Origin: Adiantum capillus-veneris | Taxonomy: Eukaryota > Streptophyta > Polypodiopsida > Polypodiales > Pteridaceae | Length of the DNA stretch: 64,000 bases | NCBI GenBank assembly: GCA_014529385.2 | Contig: CM043958.1 | Span: 84,209,025-84,273,024 of the forward strand | Reading direction: 5' to 3' | Shown: positions 1-12,000 of the stretch, piece by piece | Position numbering within the stretch: the first letter of the stretch is position 1 | How the letters are laid out: each line of letters opens with the position of its first letter | Notes under the pieces: generated by a model | Seen by the model: only the letters and a program-made list of their open reading frames with translations | Database searches by the model: none | What the model was told of the DNA's origin: nothing | Made by a program: the position numbers and the translations under genes

Positions 1-249
1 TGACCATACCATTTTGGTCAAATTACTCTAAGATCTGTAGTGCTGCTCTCAAGCTACGTTTTGATAAAAAAAGTTTTGGAATCGGAGTCCGTATGTGAAA
101 GTTATGACCAAAACAGTGAGATGTAATTTGGAAAGTTGCTCTATCTGATGTTTTTGTAAGTGGTCAGTTTGAGCCCAAAATTGGTGTGTGCACTCCTTAG
201 GCAATGATGAACCCAGTGGTATACTTGGTTTCAAAAAAATTCCTCAGTT

Positions 250-1265
250 GTCTATCGCGATAGACTCACCAAGTACCCCTTGCAGATGTCCAAATGCACT
301 CAAACTTTGTGTACAGGGTATAATGGGCCTTCTGAACCCAAATATGAAGTCAGATTTGAATTTTGATTTTTTTACATTGAATTTCTGACACTTTTTTCAA
401 ATTTTCTCTTCACAGATGTGTTCCCTACCCTCTGTAGATCATGTATACCAAGTTTCATAAGGTTTGGAAATTTGGTCAAGTCCCTTTACCCAATTTGTCT
501 CTGAAGTCTGACTCAAAACACCAGACAAGTGCTTTGGTGGTCTTCTTGATGTCCAATTTCAAATTTGAAATGATGGTTAAGGTCTAGGTGAGGAGTGGAT
601 TCAAGCTATCTAGTCACAATTTCCAAAAACTGTCCCACTCAAAATGTCATGAGTCTATCGCGATAGACTAGGCAGATTGTGCAGGAAAAGTCAACTCAAA
701 ATTGTGACTTCACTTTTAGATTCCCCTTACTCTCTTGTGTCTATCCCTCAAATTTCATGCAATTTGGACACTTGGTTTGTGTTTTGGGCCATTTTTAGTG
801 TTTTTGTCAGAACCTGAATCTCTATCTGGGCTTTAGATTCACTTCTAGTGATCCAAACACTTTGAAATTTGGTGTGTATGCTATGTAGGCTCTGCTTAAG
901 CTATCCCTAGGAGGGATTTTCAAAATAAGGTCCACAGCTAAATATCCCCAACCTATCGCGATAGGCTCATAAAGTTTCCCAATTTTGGTCTTTTTATAAA
1001 GTTCTCTTCACAACTAGTTTCCTTATCCTCTGTATAGTGAATACACAAAGTTGTGCAATGTTTGGACTATTGGTCAAGGTATTTTTACCACTGTGTCTCT
1101 GAACTTAGACTCTAAACACCAGACTTGAGGTTTGGTGGTCAAGCAGGTGTCCAAGTACACTCAATTTTTTGGAGCAGCCTTGTATTGATGTGTTTTACCT
1201 GTGGCATGAGGGGTTTTGCCTGTTTGTGAGTCTATCTCCAATTCATCAGTCTATCGCGATAGACT
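250..1265. promoter_or_regulatory. Four perfect TATCGCGATA-centred dyads in the element A leader
   Basis: Perfect palindromes lie at 250-265 (GTCTATCGCGATAGAC), 652-669 and 1248-1265 (AGTCTATCGCGATAGACT) and 952-965 (CCTATCGCGATAGG). Centres are spaced about 403, 298 and 298 bp. The third copy differs by paired changes that keep the symmetry. A copy with one mismatch lies in the LTR near 2555-2570. No spacer separates the arms, which fits a binding site for a dimeric DNA-binding protein better than an RNA hairpin. Function is inferred. Confidence 0.6.
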
Positions 1266-1470
1266 AGGCAGAGAGCCACTGGAAAGTATTTTTTTGTTTT
1301 GTTTTTGGACAGTTTGGTTCCCAATACCCTTAGAAGCTTATCCCCAAAGTTTCATTCAATTTGGACTTCTTTTCCTTTGGATTCAAGCATTTCACCCAAA
1401 TACTCCTTACACTCAGAAAAAGCAAATTCCCACTTAGATGCACAAGCACTGATGCAAATGCTTTGAAATT
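270..1470. repeat. Diverged ~600-bp tandem repeat, two units
   Basis: Segments about 600 bp apart are visibly homologous. 404-555 matches 1003-1155 (both run from CTCTTCACA through CTCTGTA to AACACCAGAC and TTTGGTGGTC). The stretch near 745-765 matches the one near 1350-1370 (TTTCATKCAATTTGGAC), and 860-900 matches 1460-1500 (CTTTGAAATT then AGGCTCT). Each unit holds two palindromes about 300 bp apart, suggesting an older ~300-bp basic unit. Confidence 0.7.
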
Positions 1471-1735
1471 TCACATACAGGCTCTAGAGCATATGCAAAA
1501 CAAGGTCTTGAGGTCAAGCTTTCTGTTTTTTGAAAATTGCAGATTTGGTTTCAGATTTTTGTTTTTTGGATTTTTTACAGTTTTTTTTTTTTGGATCGGA
1601 GCAAATCTGTGTTTTCCTCCTACCTTAAGGTCTCCAATGAAAAAATAAGCACTCAAATCGGCTTTCAAACGACCATTTTAGAGCACTTTTACCATAATCA
1701 ACACAATTCCGCCTCATGTGTTTTTAAGCACATTT

Positions 1736-1889
1736 TCAGATGTCCTACACTACCTAAAGTCCTACTTTGGATGGTTGAATGGTTGTTTTTGCTTTCTGGC
1801 AAGCAAACAACCTCAGATGTCCTACACTACCTAAAGTCCTACTTTGGATGGTTGAATGGTTGTTTTTGCTTTCTGGCAAGCAAACAACC
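1736..1889. repeat. Exact 77-bp tandem duplication
   Basis: Two consecutive identical 77-bp units (1736-1812 and 1813-1889) begin TCAGATGTCCTACACTACC. Identity across the whole unit marks a recent slippage or unequal-exchange event within the otherwise diverged leader. Confidence 0.95.
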
Positions 1890-2197
1890 TCTTGCTTATC
1901 TTTTGCTCTTTTCTTTGCGTTTTTTCTCTTTCAAGTTCTTCACAACCATAAGTCACAACCAAACACACAAACCATAAAACCTAATCTAAACACAAAAAAA
2001 AATAATATAACCATACCTCAACCTCATGGTGGACCACCTCGGCGAGATGCAGGCTCCCTGGCTATCCCTCAGTCAAGAGATCCACTCTCTGACTTCCCAC
2101 TAAGAAGGCAAATGGTGACAACACTCTAGAAAACTCTAGAGAAACGCTATACTGTCAAACACGAGTGATGCGGTCTACGCTAGTTTAGGCGCTTCAT

Positions 2198-2214
2198 CCC
2201 CGGCAGCGGCGCCA
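2198..2214 (-). other. Primer-binding site, tRNA-Asp type (element A)
   Basis: The plus strand reads CCCCGGCAGCGGCGCCA, so the minus strand carries TGGCGCCGCTGCCGGGG. From memory this is one base different from the site complementary to the 3' end of plant tRNA-Asp, used by Tat/Athila-type gypsy elements. One base separates it from the LTR edge TGTTAGCGGG at 2216, exactly as expected for a minus-strand element. Confidence 0.8.
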
Positions 2215-2215
2215 A

Positions 2216-3286
2216 TGTTAGCGGGTACGCTGCGACGGACGATGGAGCACAGCGAGAACACAGACCAACAAACTGTCAATCCGAGGACGTAGCTGACCCG
2301 ACTAGGGCATGGAGGCAATCTCTAGGTTGTCAACCCTGAGCTAGACACGAACAACACTCTACAATCACTAATCCTACCACAACACTACCATAAAGCAAAG
2401 AAACAGACAACGCATCCTACGAAACACTACAAGCTCGAAACAGTCTCAAATCATATCGGAATGACTCAAAATCGGAGGGTAAGACTCACAAGGACATATC
2501 CTATGTGGCCAAACACCTAAACCCTGAAAACCATAACTGTAAGACCTCTAATCGCTGTCGCGATAGACTCAAAACAACAATTTCCAAAGTGTTCAGAACT
2601 GATCTACAAAGACATCAACACGAAGAGCTTCTCACCGTGATTCTAATGACTACTCGATCATTCAGAACGGATGTCGTTTGAGGTACTTACGACCAAATAT
2701 AGCTCGTAGCACGTGGGCTCGCGATGTGGTCCTCGGCTTGCATTGCTTGCGTCGACGCAGAGAGCTCCTCGATGCTAACACGCTCCTACTCTCATATATG
2801 CAATGTGATTAGTGTGCGCGATGGTGTGTGTGCGTGAAGCTCACTACTATGTGCTGCAGAACCCACGACTGTATATTAATTGAGATAACGTAATGTGTTT
2901 CTTTACAAAGCCTTAGGTTTTAGCTTATATACTAAGCCTTCAAACCTAATGTCCGGCCAAATGACCTGAATTTTCCCTAGGCTTCTACAGAGCTTAATTA
3001 CAAGAAACTGAGTTGGCTTTACTCATCATACAAGCATCTGCGGCCAAAATACAAGTACCGATTTAAAATATGAGGTTCCCTTAAACATTACAAAAGTGGC
3101 CGTAATGGCTCAAAATAATAATAACGGGATATTCGATGACGTCTATGAACTCGTATCTCATGTTGTAGCATCCATCTTCATCTTCATTACTTCATCACCA
3201 TCTTCATGTGGAATCTTTACAGAATCTTTGAGAAATCTTTAATGGAATCTTTGTGGAAACGTTGTTGAAAGGGCGTCCTTTCAACA
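2216..3286 (-). mobile_element. 5' LTR of retrotransposon A (1,071 bp)
   Basis: The LTR is bounded by TGTTAGCGGG at the primer-site side and by CCTTTCAACA at 3286, giving the usual TG...CA ends. A minus-strand TATA box (TATATAAG, about 2933-2941) is well placed for a U3/R boundary. Much of its primer-site half is homologous to the LTR at 8105-8979 (GACGWAGCTGAC, GACTAG, GGTTGTCAA in order). The outer end is a short palindrome (TGTTGAAAGG/CCTTTCAACA, 3263-3286). Only this LTR lies in the window. The outer boundary is inferred from the TG/CA rule. Confidence 0.7.
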
Positions 3287-4211
3287 GTTTAACATTGTGA
3301 GCAAAAATTTTGTGCCAATCTATTTGATCAAGCCCATGCAATGCCATGTCTCTCTAGAATCCTTACTACATGCATATTGTTTCCTATAGCTCTTTCATAT
3401 TGTCTCAAAATCATCAGCAAACTATATTAGTGGCAAGATTGTGAAATGTCTAAAGAAAAAAGGAAGATACATGCTTGTTTAATTAGTTCACTGGACAATA
3501 TACAAGAACACATGATGGCAATAATATACAATAGCCATGTGTGGCAATGTGTTTGTGTACATAGAGCTTTAAAATGCTTGAGGGTAAATTCACCCATACA
3601 CATAGAGGTTTACGCTCCGATAAGTTGTACACGGGTGACCACGTGTATGATAACTGCACTTGGCATGAAGCATGATGACACAATTATCTAGGTCACTTAT
3701 TACCATTACAAGTAAATCCAAAAGGGTGAAACCAAGTTTGACAACTTCTTAAGTAACTATTTTTCATGGGCATAAGAGTAGATTATTTTCTCGTTTAGCA
3801 GGTGGTGTTAAGAAGCACCAAACAATCATGCGCAAAATAAGTTAATGTACAAGTAAACCTACTCAAAATCACAAAAGGACAAGGTAATCAATGCTAACAT
3901 GTGTTTTTAAATGTGCATCTTGATGAAAATATATTCTGTGAAGTTTCAAATTTTTGGAGCTTAGCATTGTTCACTCTATCAGAGTGGCATTTACATCATG
4001 GGGCTTTGATATCATCCTTGATGAGAATTCACTTTTCACAAGCTATCTATGAAATGTTTGGCAGATCCTCCATTTATGTAACTCTTGTTGTAGCCCAACT
4101 CTTAAGCTATGTGCATAGCTTCCATGTCCTTTAAAGTCGGCAACAAAGGAAGCTTATGTAGCTTCAATATTTGAAAAACATTTGATGGAAAATGAACATG
4201 CTTTGTTGTGG
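3287..4211. other. No recognisable feature
   Basis: AT-rich sequence between the LTR of element A and the phosphatase relic. Short open frames on both strands have no recognisable domains and no coding-like composition. I see no structural RNA or clear repeat here. Confidence 0.5.
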
Positions 4212-4252
4212 TCATGACTGATGAAGATAATCCTTGTGATAAATAAGGCCCT

Positions 4253-5056
4253 TTATAGCAAGAGGTGATGGAGGATACAATAAATCTTCCATGCTTGCTG
4301 CCAAGACTTTTGGATTGAACTGATTGAGAAGATGAGACACACTATCGCTAGGTGTGGTCCACCCATCAATAACACTTTTAAATTGCTCATACATTGCATG
4401 TTGAAATTTAATAGGCTCTTGACCATAGCGATCAAATCTAACAACCCACGCGCATCACTTGATTGGTTTAATTGCACCAAGTATGTCAAAACTTCTTCAA
4501 TCAAAATTGAATCGACAACATTGACATCAAAGGAGTTGGGAAAGATACAATTCACGACTAGATTTGGACATCCCTTGTAAGGGCTATCGTCAAGTAGAAT
4601 TTTCCTTGTATGCTTGCAAACATCTCCAAACTGATTCCAAATATATTCAAGAGATTTGAATGTTGCTTCCACCCCCATTTTATCGGGTTGATATATGATG
4701 GTCTTTGAATGCTTGTGGAAATTTCCTTGACTCCATATCATGAATAAAGGAAAATTCTTCATTGTATGAGTCTCTAAATACCTTATTATTGTCAAAACGT
4801 TATGGAGAAAATTTGTTGACCAAATTCCAACATAAACTCTATGAAATAAGGCATTAAGAAACTCCATACACCTTGGCCAAAGAAACACCCAATTTGGACT
4901 ACTTGAAGACTTTGGAGCTTTTTGGGATTTTCCAAAACAATTACATAAAAATAGGCCATTAAGATCCAAGATAGCACATAGCTTCAATGAAGTTTTAGAT
5001 AATGACGAAGCTGTCATGATAACCTGTGGTACATCTTTCAAAACCCAAAGAGACAT
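4253..5056 (-). pseudogene. Decayed FCP1/NIF-like (HAD) phosphatase relic
   Basis: The 267-residue frame from ATG 5056 matches the order of motifs in the phosphatase gene at 51,301-52,203. It has a hydrophobic strand ending LDLNGLF (residues 30-36), an IWST segment near residue 80, a WNQF segment, then LLDDSPYK followed by a CIFPNSFD segment. In FCP1/SCP-like HAD phosphatases the first motif is DxDx. Here the second Asp is Asn (D31, N33), so catalysis is probably lost. It stands alone without transposase or terminal repeats that I can see. It looks like the remnant of another copy of the cargo gene carried by the giant transposon; host-gene origin is the alternative. Confidence 0.55.
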
Positions 5057-5559
5057 TTTTTAGTATAAATTCTACAATCATATCTTTCTTGGGGACTTAT
5101 GCTTGACAAAAAAATACCATCGACAATTTCTCCTTGCAACCAAATAGTTTCACCCAACAATGCACATTTAAATAATTTTTTGAGGGGTGATAGATCTCTT
5201 CTATACTTAGTGGTCATAATTCAAACTTTGGGGTCATTAACAATTCCATACAATAAGGGAGATACATATTTAGATGTTAAGTTTCCTCAAGTAGATGTCT
5301 TTTGCACATCCCAAGCCTAATTTGTGAATATAGTTAGATCTACTGTCATGGACTATATGTCATTTTGTACTATGTCAAGAACGTCTAGCCAAAGATTCTT
5401 CAACAAGGTATACTTATAAAAATGCACCTTGTGGATGTCTATAGCATGCTTGATTACTGGCAGCCGATACCTCGTACACAAAGGAAGGTATAACATGCTA
5501 TTTGAAAAATAAATCCCTTTCATCTTTGAAGATATATGAAATTTGTGGCAAAAGGTCCT

Positions 5560-6125
5560 TGGTCAAAGCTCAAATACATAGGTTTTGAAAATGTGGATCA
5601 AACTTGCTCATTTGAGTTTTGAACATTTAAAAGCACACTCGCTGAGGTTTTGAAAATGTGACAAAACTCGCCCACTTAACTTTTGACCATGTGGATAGAA
5701 CGGACTCATGTATTGGTTGGGGAAAAGTTTCTCTTTTGAGGTTTGAGCATTTAAAGATGCACTTGCTTAGCTTTTCAACATATGTTGAAAAATTTCTCAC
5801 ATATGTTTTGACCAGTCTTTTTGAGCTATGACTACTCTCTCTACATGGTCAAAACCTAGGTGAGTGTGCTTTCTTTTTGAAGTGCAACTACTCTCTCCAC
5901 ATGGTCAACTACTCTCTTTTTGAGGCGCGACTACTCTCTCCACATGGTCAAAACCTAGGTGAGTGTGTTTTTCCACATGTTCAAAACCTATGAGTGAGCG
6001 TGTCTTCTTTTTGAAGTGTGACTACTCTCTCCACTCGGTCAGCTACTCTGTTTTTGAAGTGAAATTACTCTCTCCACCTGGTCAAAACCTAGGTGAGTTT
6101 GTTTTTACACATGTTCGAAACCTAT
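5560..6125. repeat. Diverged short tandem repeats around TCCACATGGTCAAAACCTAGGTGAG
   Basis: The phrase CTACTCTCTCCACATGGTCAAAACC recurs around 5830-5860, 5890-5910, 5935-5965 and 6070-6095, with degenerate relatives from 5570. The first part (5570-5700) carries the same phrase in the opposite sense (TTTTGACCATGTGGA). The family continues in the GA-rich block at 6.86-7.39 kb. No gene is visible. Confidence 0.65.
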
Positions 6126-6755
6126 AAGGGAGTTTTTCAATTGGTAAACACATAAGCTGATGATGGTGAGAAGGAGATGATTCGAAGAAACAATAGTTTC
6201 AATTGAGCATAGTAAAAGAATTTGACTATAAGGTCAAAACTAACATGTCACCATAAATAGAAGAGGTAAACAATGCCCTATATACCTAAGATAACTAATC
6301 AAATGGCTTAGATATTTGCAACATTATTTACACCTTCTAATGATGGTTGCATTCTCCTTTGATCATGTGGTTAAGTTTTGTTCGCTATCTACAAATGTTG
6401 ATATTTGAAAAATACTATTTGAGAAATATAGTTAGAAATTCATCTAAGCGCTTTTGATGAGATCATTTAGTTTCACTACCTTCAGTTCGTGGGTTTTTAT
6501 GTAAATGGATAAAACACTTGCACAAATATAAATAAAGCCATCAAATCCTAGAAAGCTCTCTATTTCGAGTGGTTTGAAACAAAAAAAATTGAATCCATAT
6601 GAAATAATTGTTATTTTAGCTTTTGCTACCATGTGATTACAAATTGGAGCCACCACCTTAAGACCCTTTGTTAGGAATAGACCCATTAAGTTGTATTGCA
6701 AACCAATTTGAAGTATAAAATAGTACATAAGCTTAAGAGACACACTTGAAGAAAG
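6126..6755. other. No recognisable feature
   Basis: AT-rich spacer between two parts of the same repeat field. A 99-codon minus-strand frame at 6444-6743 has no recognisable motif and runs through low-complexity sequence. Confidence 0.4.
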
Positions 6756-6757
6756 GA

Positions 6758-6792
<35 letters not shown>

Positions 6793-6808
6793 GGAGAGAG
6801 AGAGAGAT

Positions 6809-6849
<41 letters not shown>

Positions 6850-6914
6850 CAAGCTCACACACTTAGGGAGAGTGAGGAGAACCATTCTCACTAAAATTTT
6901 GACCATGTGGACAA

Positions 6915-6983
<69 letters not shown>

Positions 6984-7227
6984 GATTCACTCACTTAGGG
7001 AGAGTAAGGAGAAACGACCTTACTCAAGTTTTGACCATGTGGACAAAATTGACAAATGGAAGGAGAAGGAGAGAGAGAGAGAGAGAGAGAAGAGAGAGAG
7101 GAAGAAGAAGAAGAAGAAAAAACTCACTCACTTAGGGAGATTGAGAAGCACTAGGAGAGATAACCTCACTAATGTTTTGACCATGTGGACAAAAATAAGG
7201 GATCGAAGGGAGGGGGGAGGAGAGGGA

Positions 7228-7273
<46 letters not shown>

Positions 7274-7383
7274 AGAAGAAGAAGAAGAAAAAGAAAAAAC
7301 ACACTCACTTAGGGAGATTGAGAAGCACTAGGAGAGATAACCTCACTAATGTTTTGACCATGTGGACAAAAATAAGGGATCGA

Positions 7384-7482
<99 letters not shown>

Positions 7483-7490
7483 ATGGACAA
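6756..7490. repeat. Composite repeat: (G)n and (GA)n tracts interrupted by four copies of a ~60-85 bp unit
   Basis: A poly-G run (about 6759-6791) is followed by GA tracts at about 6813-6846, 6921-6980, 7072-7100, 7230-7268 and 7386-7480. Between them are four copies of a unit containing CACTTAGGGAGA ... TTTTGACCATGTGGACAAAA (about 6860-6915, 6988-7048, 7125-7207, 7307-7387). The last two copies are nearly identical, so array growth included the GA tracts. Long frames here are repeat artefacts. Confidence 0.9.
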
Positions 7491-8104
7491 AATTGAAGGA
7501 TAGAAGGGGAGACAAAGAGGCAGAGAAACCACTTTCATAGTACCAAATAGTACATAGGTTTTATCATCTTAAAATTACAAGCCAAAAGAGTACTTAAACA
7601 TGTCGCAATTCAAACATTATAGTACAATCAAGGTACTAAACACCTGAAATGGGCTTCAACTTGTCTTTCATGATAAGGCCCATGAAATCTTGGTTAGATT
7701 ACTCTACAGCTTCCTGTGGTAGATTAGGCACTTGTGGCTCATCCTCTTGATGTCTTTTGGATGGGACTTTTGTTTAGCCTTTTCATGTGTTCTAGAACAA
7801 ACCCCATGAACTTCACATTGCTCTTGCAAGTTGCAAACTACCATAATGGGTTTTCTTTGACTCAAGAGTGAAACCTTTAATGCAATACCACCTGCAAACA
7901 CATTGAGGACAACCTTGAGTGGTTATTGAATGCCTTTACAGTTTTGTTGATAACTTGCTTCTTCCTTCTCACTATTGCTTTGGCCACTTGTTGCTCATCA
8001 TCAAGATCTTTGTCATTCCCACCCTCTTCAATGTGTGCATTGCCCCATATCAGGTATGGGACGCATGTCTAACCTCACCATCCTATCTTATTGTAGTATT
8101 GTAG
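7491..8104. other. No recognisable feature
   Basis: Unique-looking AT-rich sequence between the GA repeat and the LTR of element B. Short frames (7704-7901 minus, 7919-8157 plus) show no motif I know. Confidence 0.4.
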
Positions 8105-8979
8105 TATTAGCGAGAACCACGATTAATTTGTCAAACCATGGGACGAAGCTGACTTGACTAGTGCATAGAGGCTACAAGAGGTTGTCAATCTCTCGGAAAA
8201 CAACTAACAACTCGCATCTAACTCAAGCTACACTCAAGTGATCGAAATCACCAAAAGCTAATCGCTCATCGGCAAGCAAATCACATCCGTTACAGCATCA
8301 AATGACATCCAAATGTAACGAAACTTCTAGGACAAGTTTATAAGACCTAAGCACACATGCCTATGGCCTCAAACCCCACTTTAGGTCAAGTTCCAAAATC
8401 GCGATTATTAACAGCAGCTGATTTTTGACCTAGTCGTTTTCGACCCATAATGCATCTAAATGCTTAGCAATGATGCCCAATACCTCGCCTATGCTTAGTT
8501 TTCGATTTAAAAGTGTAAATTCCTAGTTATGATGAAATTAGGCCACGGGTCGGCGACGCCAAAAGCTACGAAATACTATGAATGGCTTACGTCAATGCTA
8601 GAGCTATTACCTACGGTTGCAATGCAACAAACGCATTCACAATGTGACAACCGGAGAGGGAGTAGGAAGCACGAGAAGGAGAGAAGTGAGTGCCGTTAGC
8701 TCATGCTGTGTATTTCTTATCCAAAACTTAATAAAATCTTACAAAAATTGGCTTTTATACCTTAGCTAAGGTTTTTGACTGGTCAAAACTAATAATCTGG
8801 AGTTCTACCAAAGCTAGGAATTGACTAGCTGATACAATCTAGAAGCTTGTAGCCCCGGCTCATTAATTACAAAGTTTACCAAGAAAATAGAAGTTACAAT
8901 ATTCCCGATTTATCAAAATAAATTTTTTTTTACAAGGAGAACTCCGAAAAATGGTGTCCACATTAGCTTGCTGCTAACA
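8105..8979 (-). mobile_element. 3' LTR of minus-strand retrotransposon B (875 bp)
   Basis: In minus-strand sense the LTR starts TGTTAGCAGCAAGC at 8979, directly after a polypurine tract, and ends at 8105, where the plus strand reads TATTAGCGAG (TGTTAGCG with one change). Its distal half aligns in blocks with the LTR of element A. A minus-strand TATA box (TATAAAAG, about 8751-8758) is present. An AATCGCGATT dyad lies at 8397-8406. No matching 5' LTR was found to the right, so the element is truncated or rearranged. Confidence 0.75.
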
Positions 8980-8998
8980 TTCCCCCCCTCCTCGCCCG
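8980..8998 (-). other. Polypurine tract of element B
   Basis: The minus strand reads GGGCGAGGAGGGGGGGAA immediately before the LTR start TGTTAGC. This is the normal position of the plus-strand primer in LTR elements and fixes element B as minus-strand with its 3' LTR on the left. Confidence 0.8.
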
Positions 8999-9018
8999 TG
9001 TCGTCCCTTGACACAGCT

Positions 9019-12000
9019 TTATGGGCTGAAGTAGTCTTCGGGTTGATGGCGGACGAGGCGGTCTTTCAGTGCTTCCAGTTCCTTTTGGTATCGAATTCTG
9101 CGTTCTTTGTCAGGGACTGGCAAAAATTGCATGGTGACTTGGTTTTTCAGTTCCACCGCTGAATAGCCTACAAATCTGGATGTGAGGTTGCTTATCACCG
9201 GTACAAATATCTTTGTTCGCCAGATGAAGAATCCAGTGTAGAATGCTTCTTCAAAGGCTAGCATATTATGCGAGGGCAGGAACATGCATCTGGCATAGAA
9301 TCCATAAAGGATTTCTTCTGAAGGTTGCCTACTCAGATCGTAGCATAGGCCTTTGTTCCCTTCCAAGAATGAGAGCCATGGGGCTCCTGTCTGCTCAGGC
9401 TCATTGAAAACCTGTATGCATGTGAGTAGCATCCTGTAGCATTGCACAAGAGAGATCTGGCAGACTCTTGAAGAATGTCATGGTGCCCGTTAGGATTTTC
9501 ACCATGTATTCTTCCGTCGCTTGGCCTCTCTCTGGAGCTAGCAGCCTGGGGAAGTTGAGCCAAGTTGGCCTCTTCTTCTGCAGTGCTTCATGTGCTTGCC
9601 ATGTCCTTACTCTAGGTACAAGACAGAATGTTGGATCTTTCTGTAAGACTTCAGGTGCTCTTGTGAACAGAATCAGGTATCTCGAATTCTTGTTCAACTA
9701 GCTTAACCTCCACTTTGCGTGGTCTTTATCTACGCCATCTTCTTGCATATCCTTGTATAGTCTTTCTTTTACCTGTAAGAGTTCTACCTTGATGAGAGGG
9801 TACGGCACGGATAGCTGGTGCCATTGAGCATTGATTTGATTGGGAGTGAGTTGAATGACATTGACAGAGTGTAAAACTCTCAACTCCCAATCCATAGCGG
9901 CCTTCCACTGCTCATCCACCTCTAAGGTGATCTTTTCCTTCAGTGCGTCTTCTTCAGATTTTTACAATTGGACCATTGGAACTGTATCTTCGTCTGTAAT
10001 GTGGACTTGAAAGTCTTCATCACCACTCGGCTCTGCTGTAGACTGCGTCTCAAATTCAGCAAATGAGACCGAGGGAATGTCTATTTGGGATGGCTATGAT
10101 GTGCCTGCCTCTTCCTGTGTGTCGGGCTTTCCATCTCTGAGAAGTTGGTTTATACGCTTGAGTTCTGCTATCTCTTTTAGAAGCTCCTCCTCTCTTTGGA
10201 CCCGCATCAGTGCCAGGTCTCTGCGCTGTGACTGTTCAAGCTTTAATTCCATCTCTAAATCCCTGTTTTTCTTTTCAAGTGCCTTGTACACTTCATCTAT
10301 TCCCTTGATCGAGGCCAAGACTAGATTTTCTCTGATTTGCCGTAAGAAAATGGCATGAGCATTGATTCCCTGTTCGGAATATTGCAGAGAAGCGTTGGCT
10401 ACATATATCTGCACTTGAATTTTCTGAGCTGACAGAGAGGTGGTAAGAAGTTCATTTGTCACTTCTGCCACTTGCTTGTCTTTCACCTTGCAAGCACTAG
10501 ATAATGTAGTGAGGAGGTCACCTAACTCCTCCATTTCCTTTTATTGTTTGTGCCTAGCTATTTGATGTTGTTCCACTTCCGTATTTAGCTCTTGCACTTG
10601 CCTTTGGAGATCAGTGATAGTAACCATTATGTCTTCGAGCTCTCCTTAAAGAGCATGGATGACCATTTCTAGTTCCTTGGCCTTTGTGCTGTGGTTTAAG
10701 GCTTTTGAGCGAAGTTTCTCCGTCATGTCTTGCATCTGCCTTGCATACTCATTTACTTGTAAAATTACTTTGTCATTGGACTGCCACTCCTCCTGTCTTT
10801 CTAGTTGGGATGTGCCTGCAGCCTTCTGTGTTGCTTCTTGCTATGTTGTAAGTGATGGTGGCACTATAGAGGTGGATCATTGTTCTTTTCCTTGGTCATC
10901 CTGAGGATTTGATGCCTCGCCAGTTTCAGGCTGAGTGGAAATAGCTGGTGTGGTCTCAACCCTTACCGTCTCTTCAGGTGCTGGCCTTTCTGCCTTCTCC
11001 AACTCGGGCTCTTTCTCATGTGTAGTGGTATGCTCTTTTTTTTTAATCTATCTCTTTAGCAGTTTCTTCCGCTGGCTTTTAAGTTTCTTTGGCTACCTGC
11101 TTCGCTTCTGGCTCGGCTTCCTTTTCCTCATGTCCCTTGGTGTGGTCAGCTTTTTGTGTGGCTTCTGTTTGGTGGGTGAATTCAGAATCTTTTTCTTTTT
11201 CGGTTTCTCTTCTTTATTGGTATCTTGGCCTGGAGGTGATGGTGGTGGACTAGGCATGGGATGGTCCTGTTGTTCCGGCGGCGGTGAGGTGGGTCCGGGA
11301 GATGCCTGGATTTTCTCGTAGCTGCTTCCTCAGCTTTCTTTTCCACTTCTTTGGCCTATTTCAGCTTTAAGGCTTTGGCCTCTTGGTACATTCTTTCTAA
11401 ATAATCTTATGGATCCTCGGCTTCTTTTCTTGTATGATGATTTGTTCGAGGTCCTTTCAGGCCTGTGGGTACCCACTTTTCTGGGTCCTTTCCTTGTGCT
11501 TGCCTAGTGCGTTGGTAAGCATATTTTTCTCTTTCAAATCGTGCTTGTTTTTGAGCTGGCTCCTCTTGGTGGGTAGCCACAACTTTCCTCTTCATCTCCT
11601 CCCTTCTTGCTCTTTTTTCTTTGTTGTTAGAGCTTTCGCTACTGTGCCGCTCTGATGAGCTGTCATCTGATTCATCTCCTGATTGAAAAGTCCTTTTACC
11701 TGATCTTGTAGCTCTTGGAGAGGGTTGTGCTGCCAAGATCCAGGTATTCTGATCCGGGACAGGCAGTAGGTTATCAGCCATGCCGATGGCATGATAGGCT
11801 ATTCTTGTCAACACTTCTGGCGCACCCAAGTATGTGATTTTACCCTCCTTCTTGGTGGCCTTCAATGTGGTCAAGACATACTGCACATGGTCCACAGGTT
11901 GCCTTGTTGTTGACTTCAGAACTTGAGTAAAGGTGGTGGCCACGACGTGATTTGGTGTCGTGTACCTTGGTGGCCTTTTTGCCAGGAAATGGAATGTTGA

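Larger units (their letters stand above)
1..2197 (-). mobile_element. Leader region of minus-strand LTR retrotransposon A (5' end of internal region)
   Basis: This lies immediately downstream, in minus-strand sense, of a tRNA-Asp-type primer-binding site and LTR, so it is the untranslated leader of a retroelement whose coding part lies off the left edge. No long reading frame is present. It contains a diverged ~600-bp tandem repeat, four ATCGCGAT-centred palindromes and a 77-bp exact duplication. Assignment to the same element as the LTR at 2216-3286 rests on position relative to the primer site. Confidence 0.7.

Noticed and set aside
1537-2129. Coding regions at 1.5-2.1 kb
   Set aside because: The frames owe their length to the 77-bp tandem duplication and lie in a retroelement leader; no domain is seen.
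6733-7538. Long open frames of Arg-Glu or Ser-Leu repeats on both strands (also at 16.9-17.2, 41.5-43.5, 44.5-44.9, 46.4-46.7 kb)
   Set aside because: They are translations of (GA)n/(CT)n microsatellites, open in every phase by composition, not genes.
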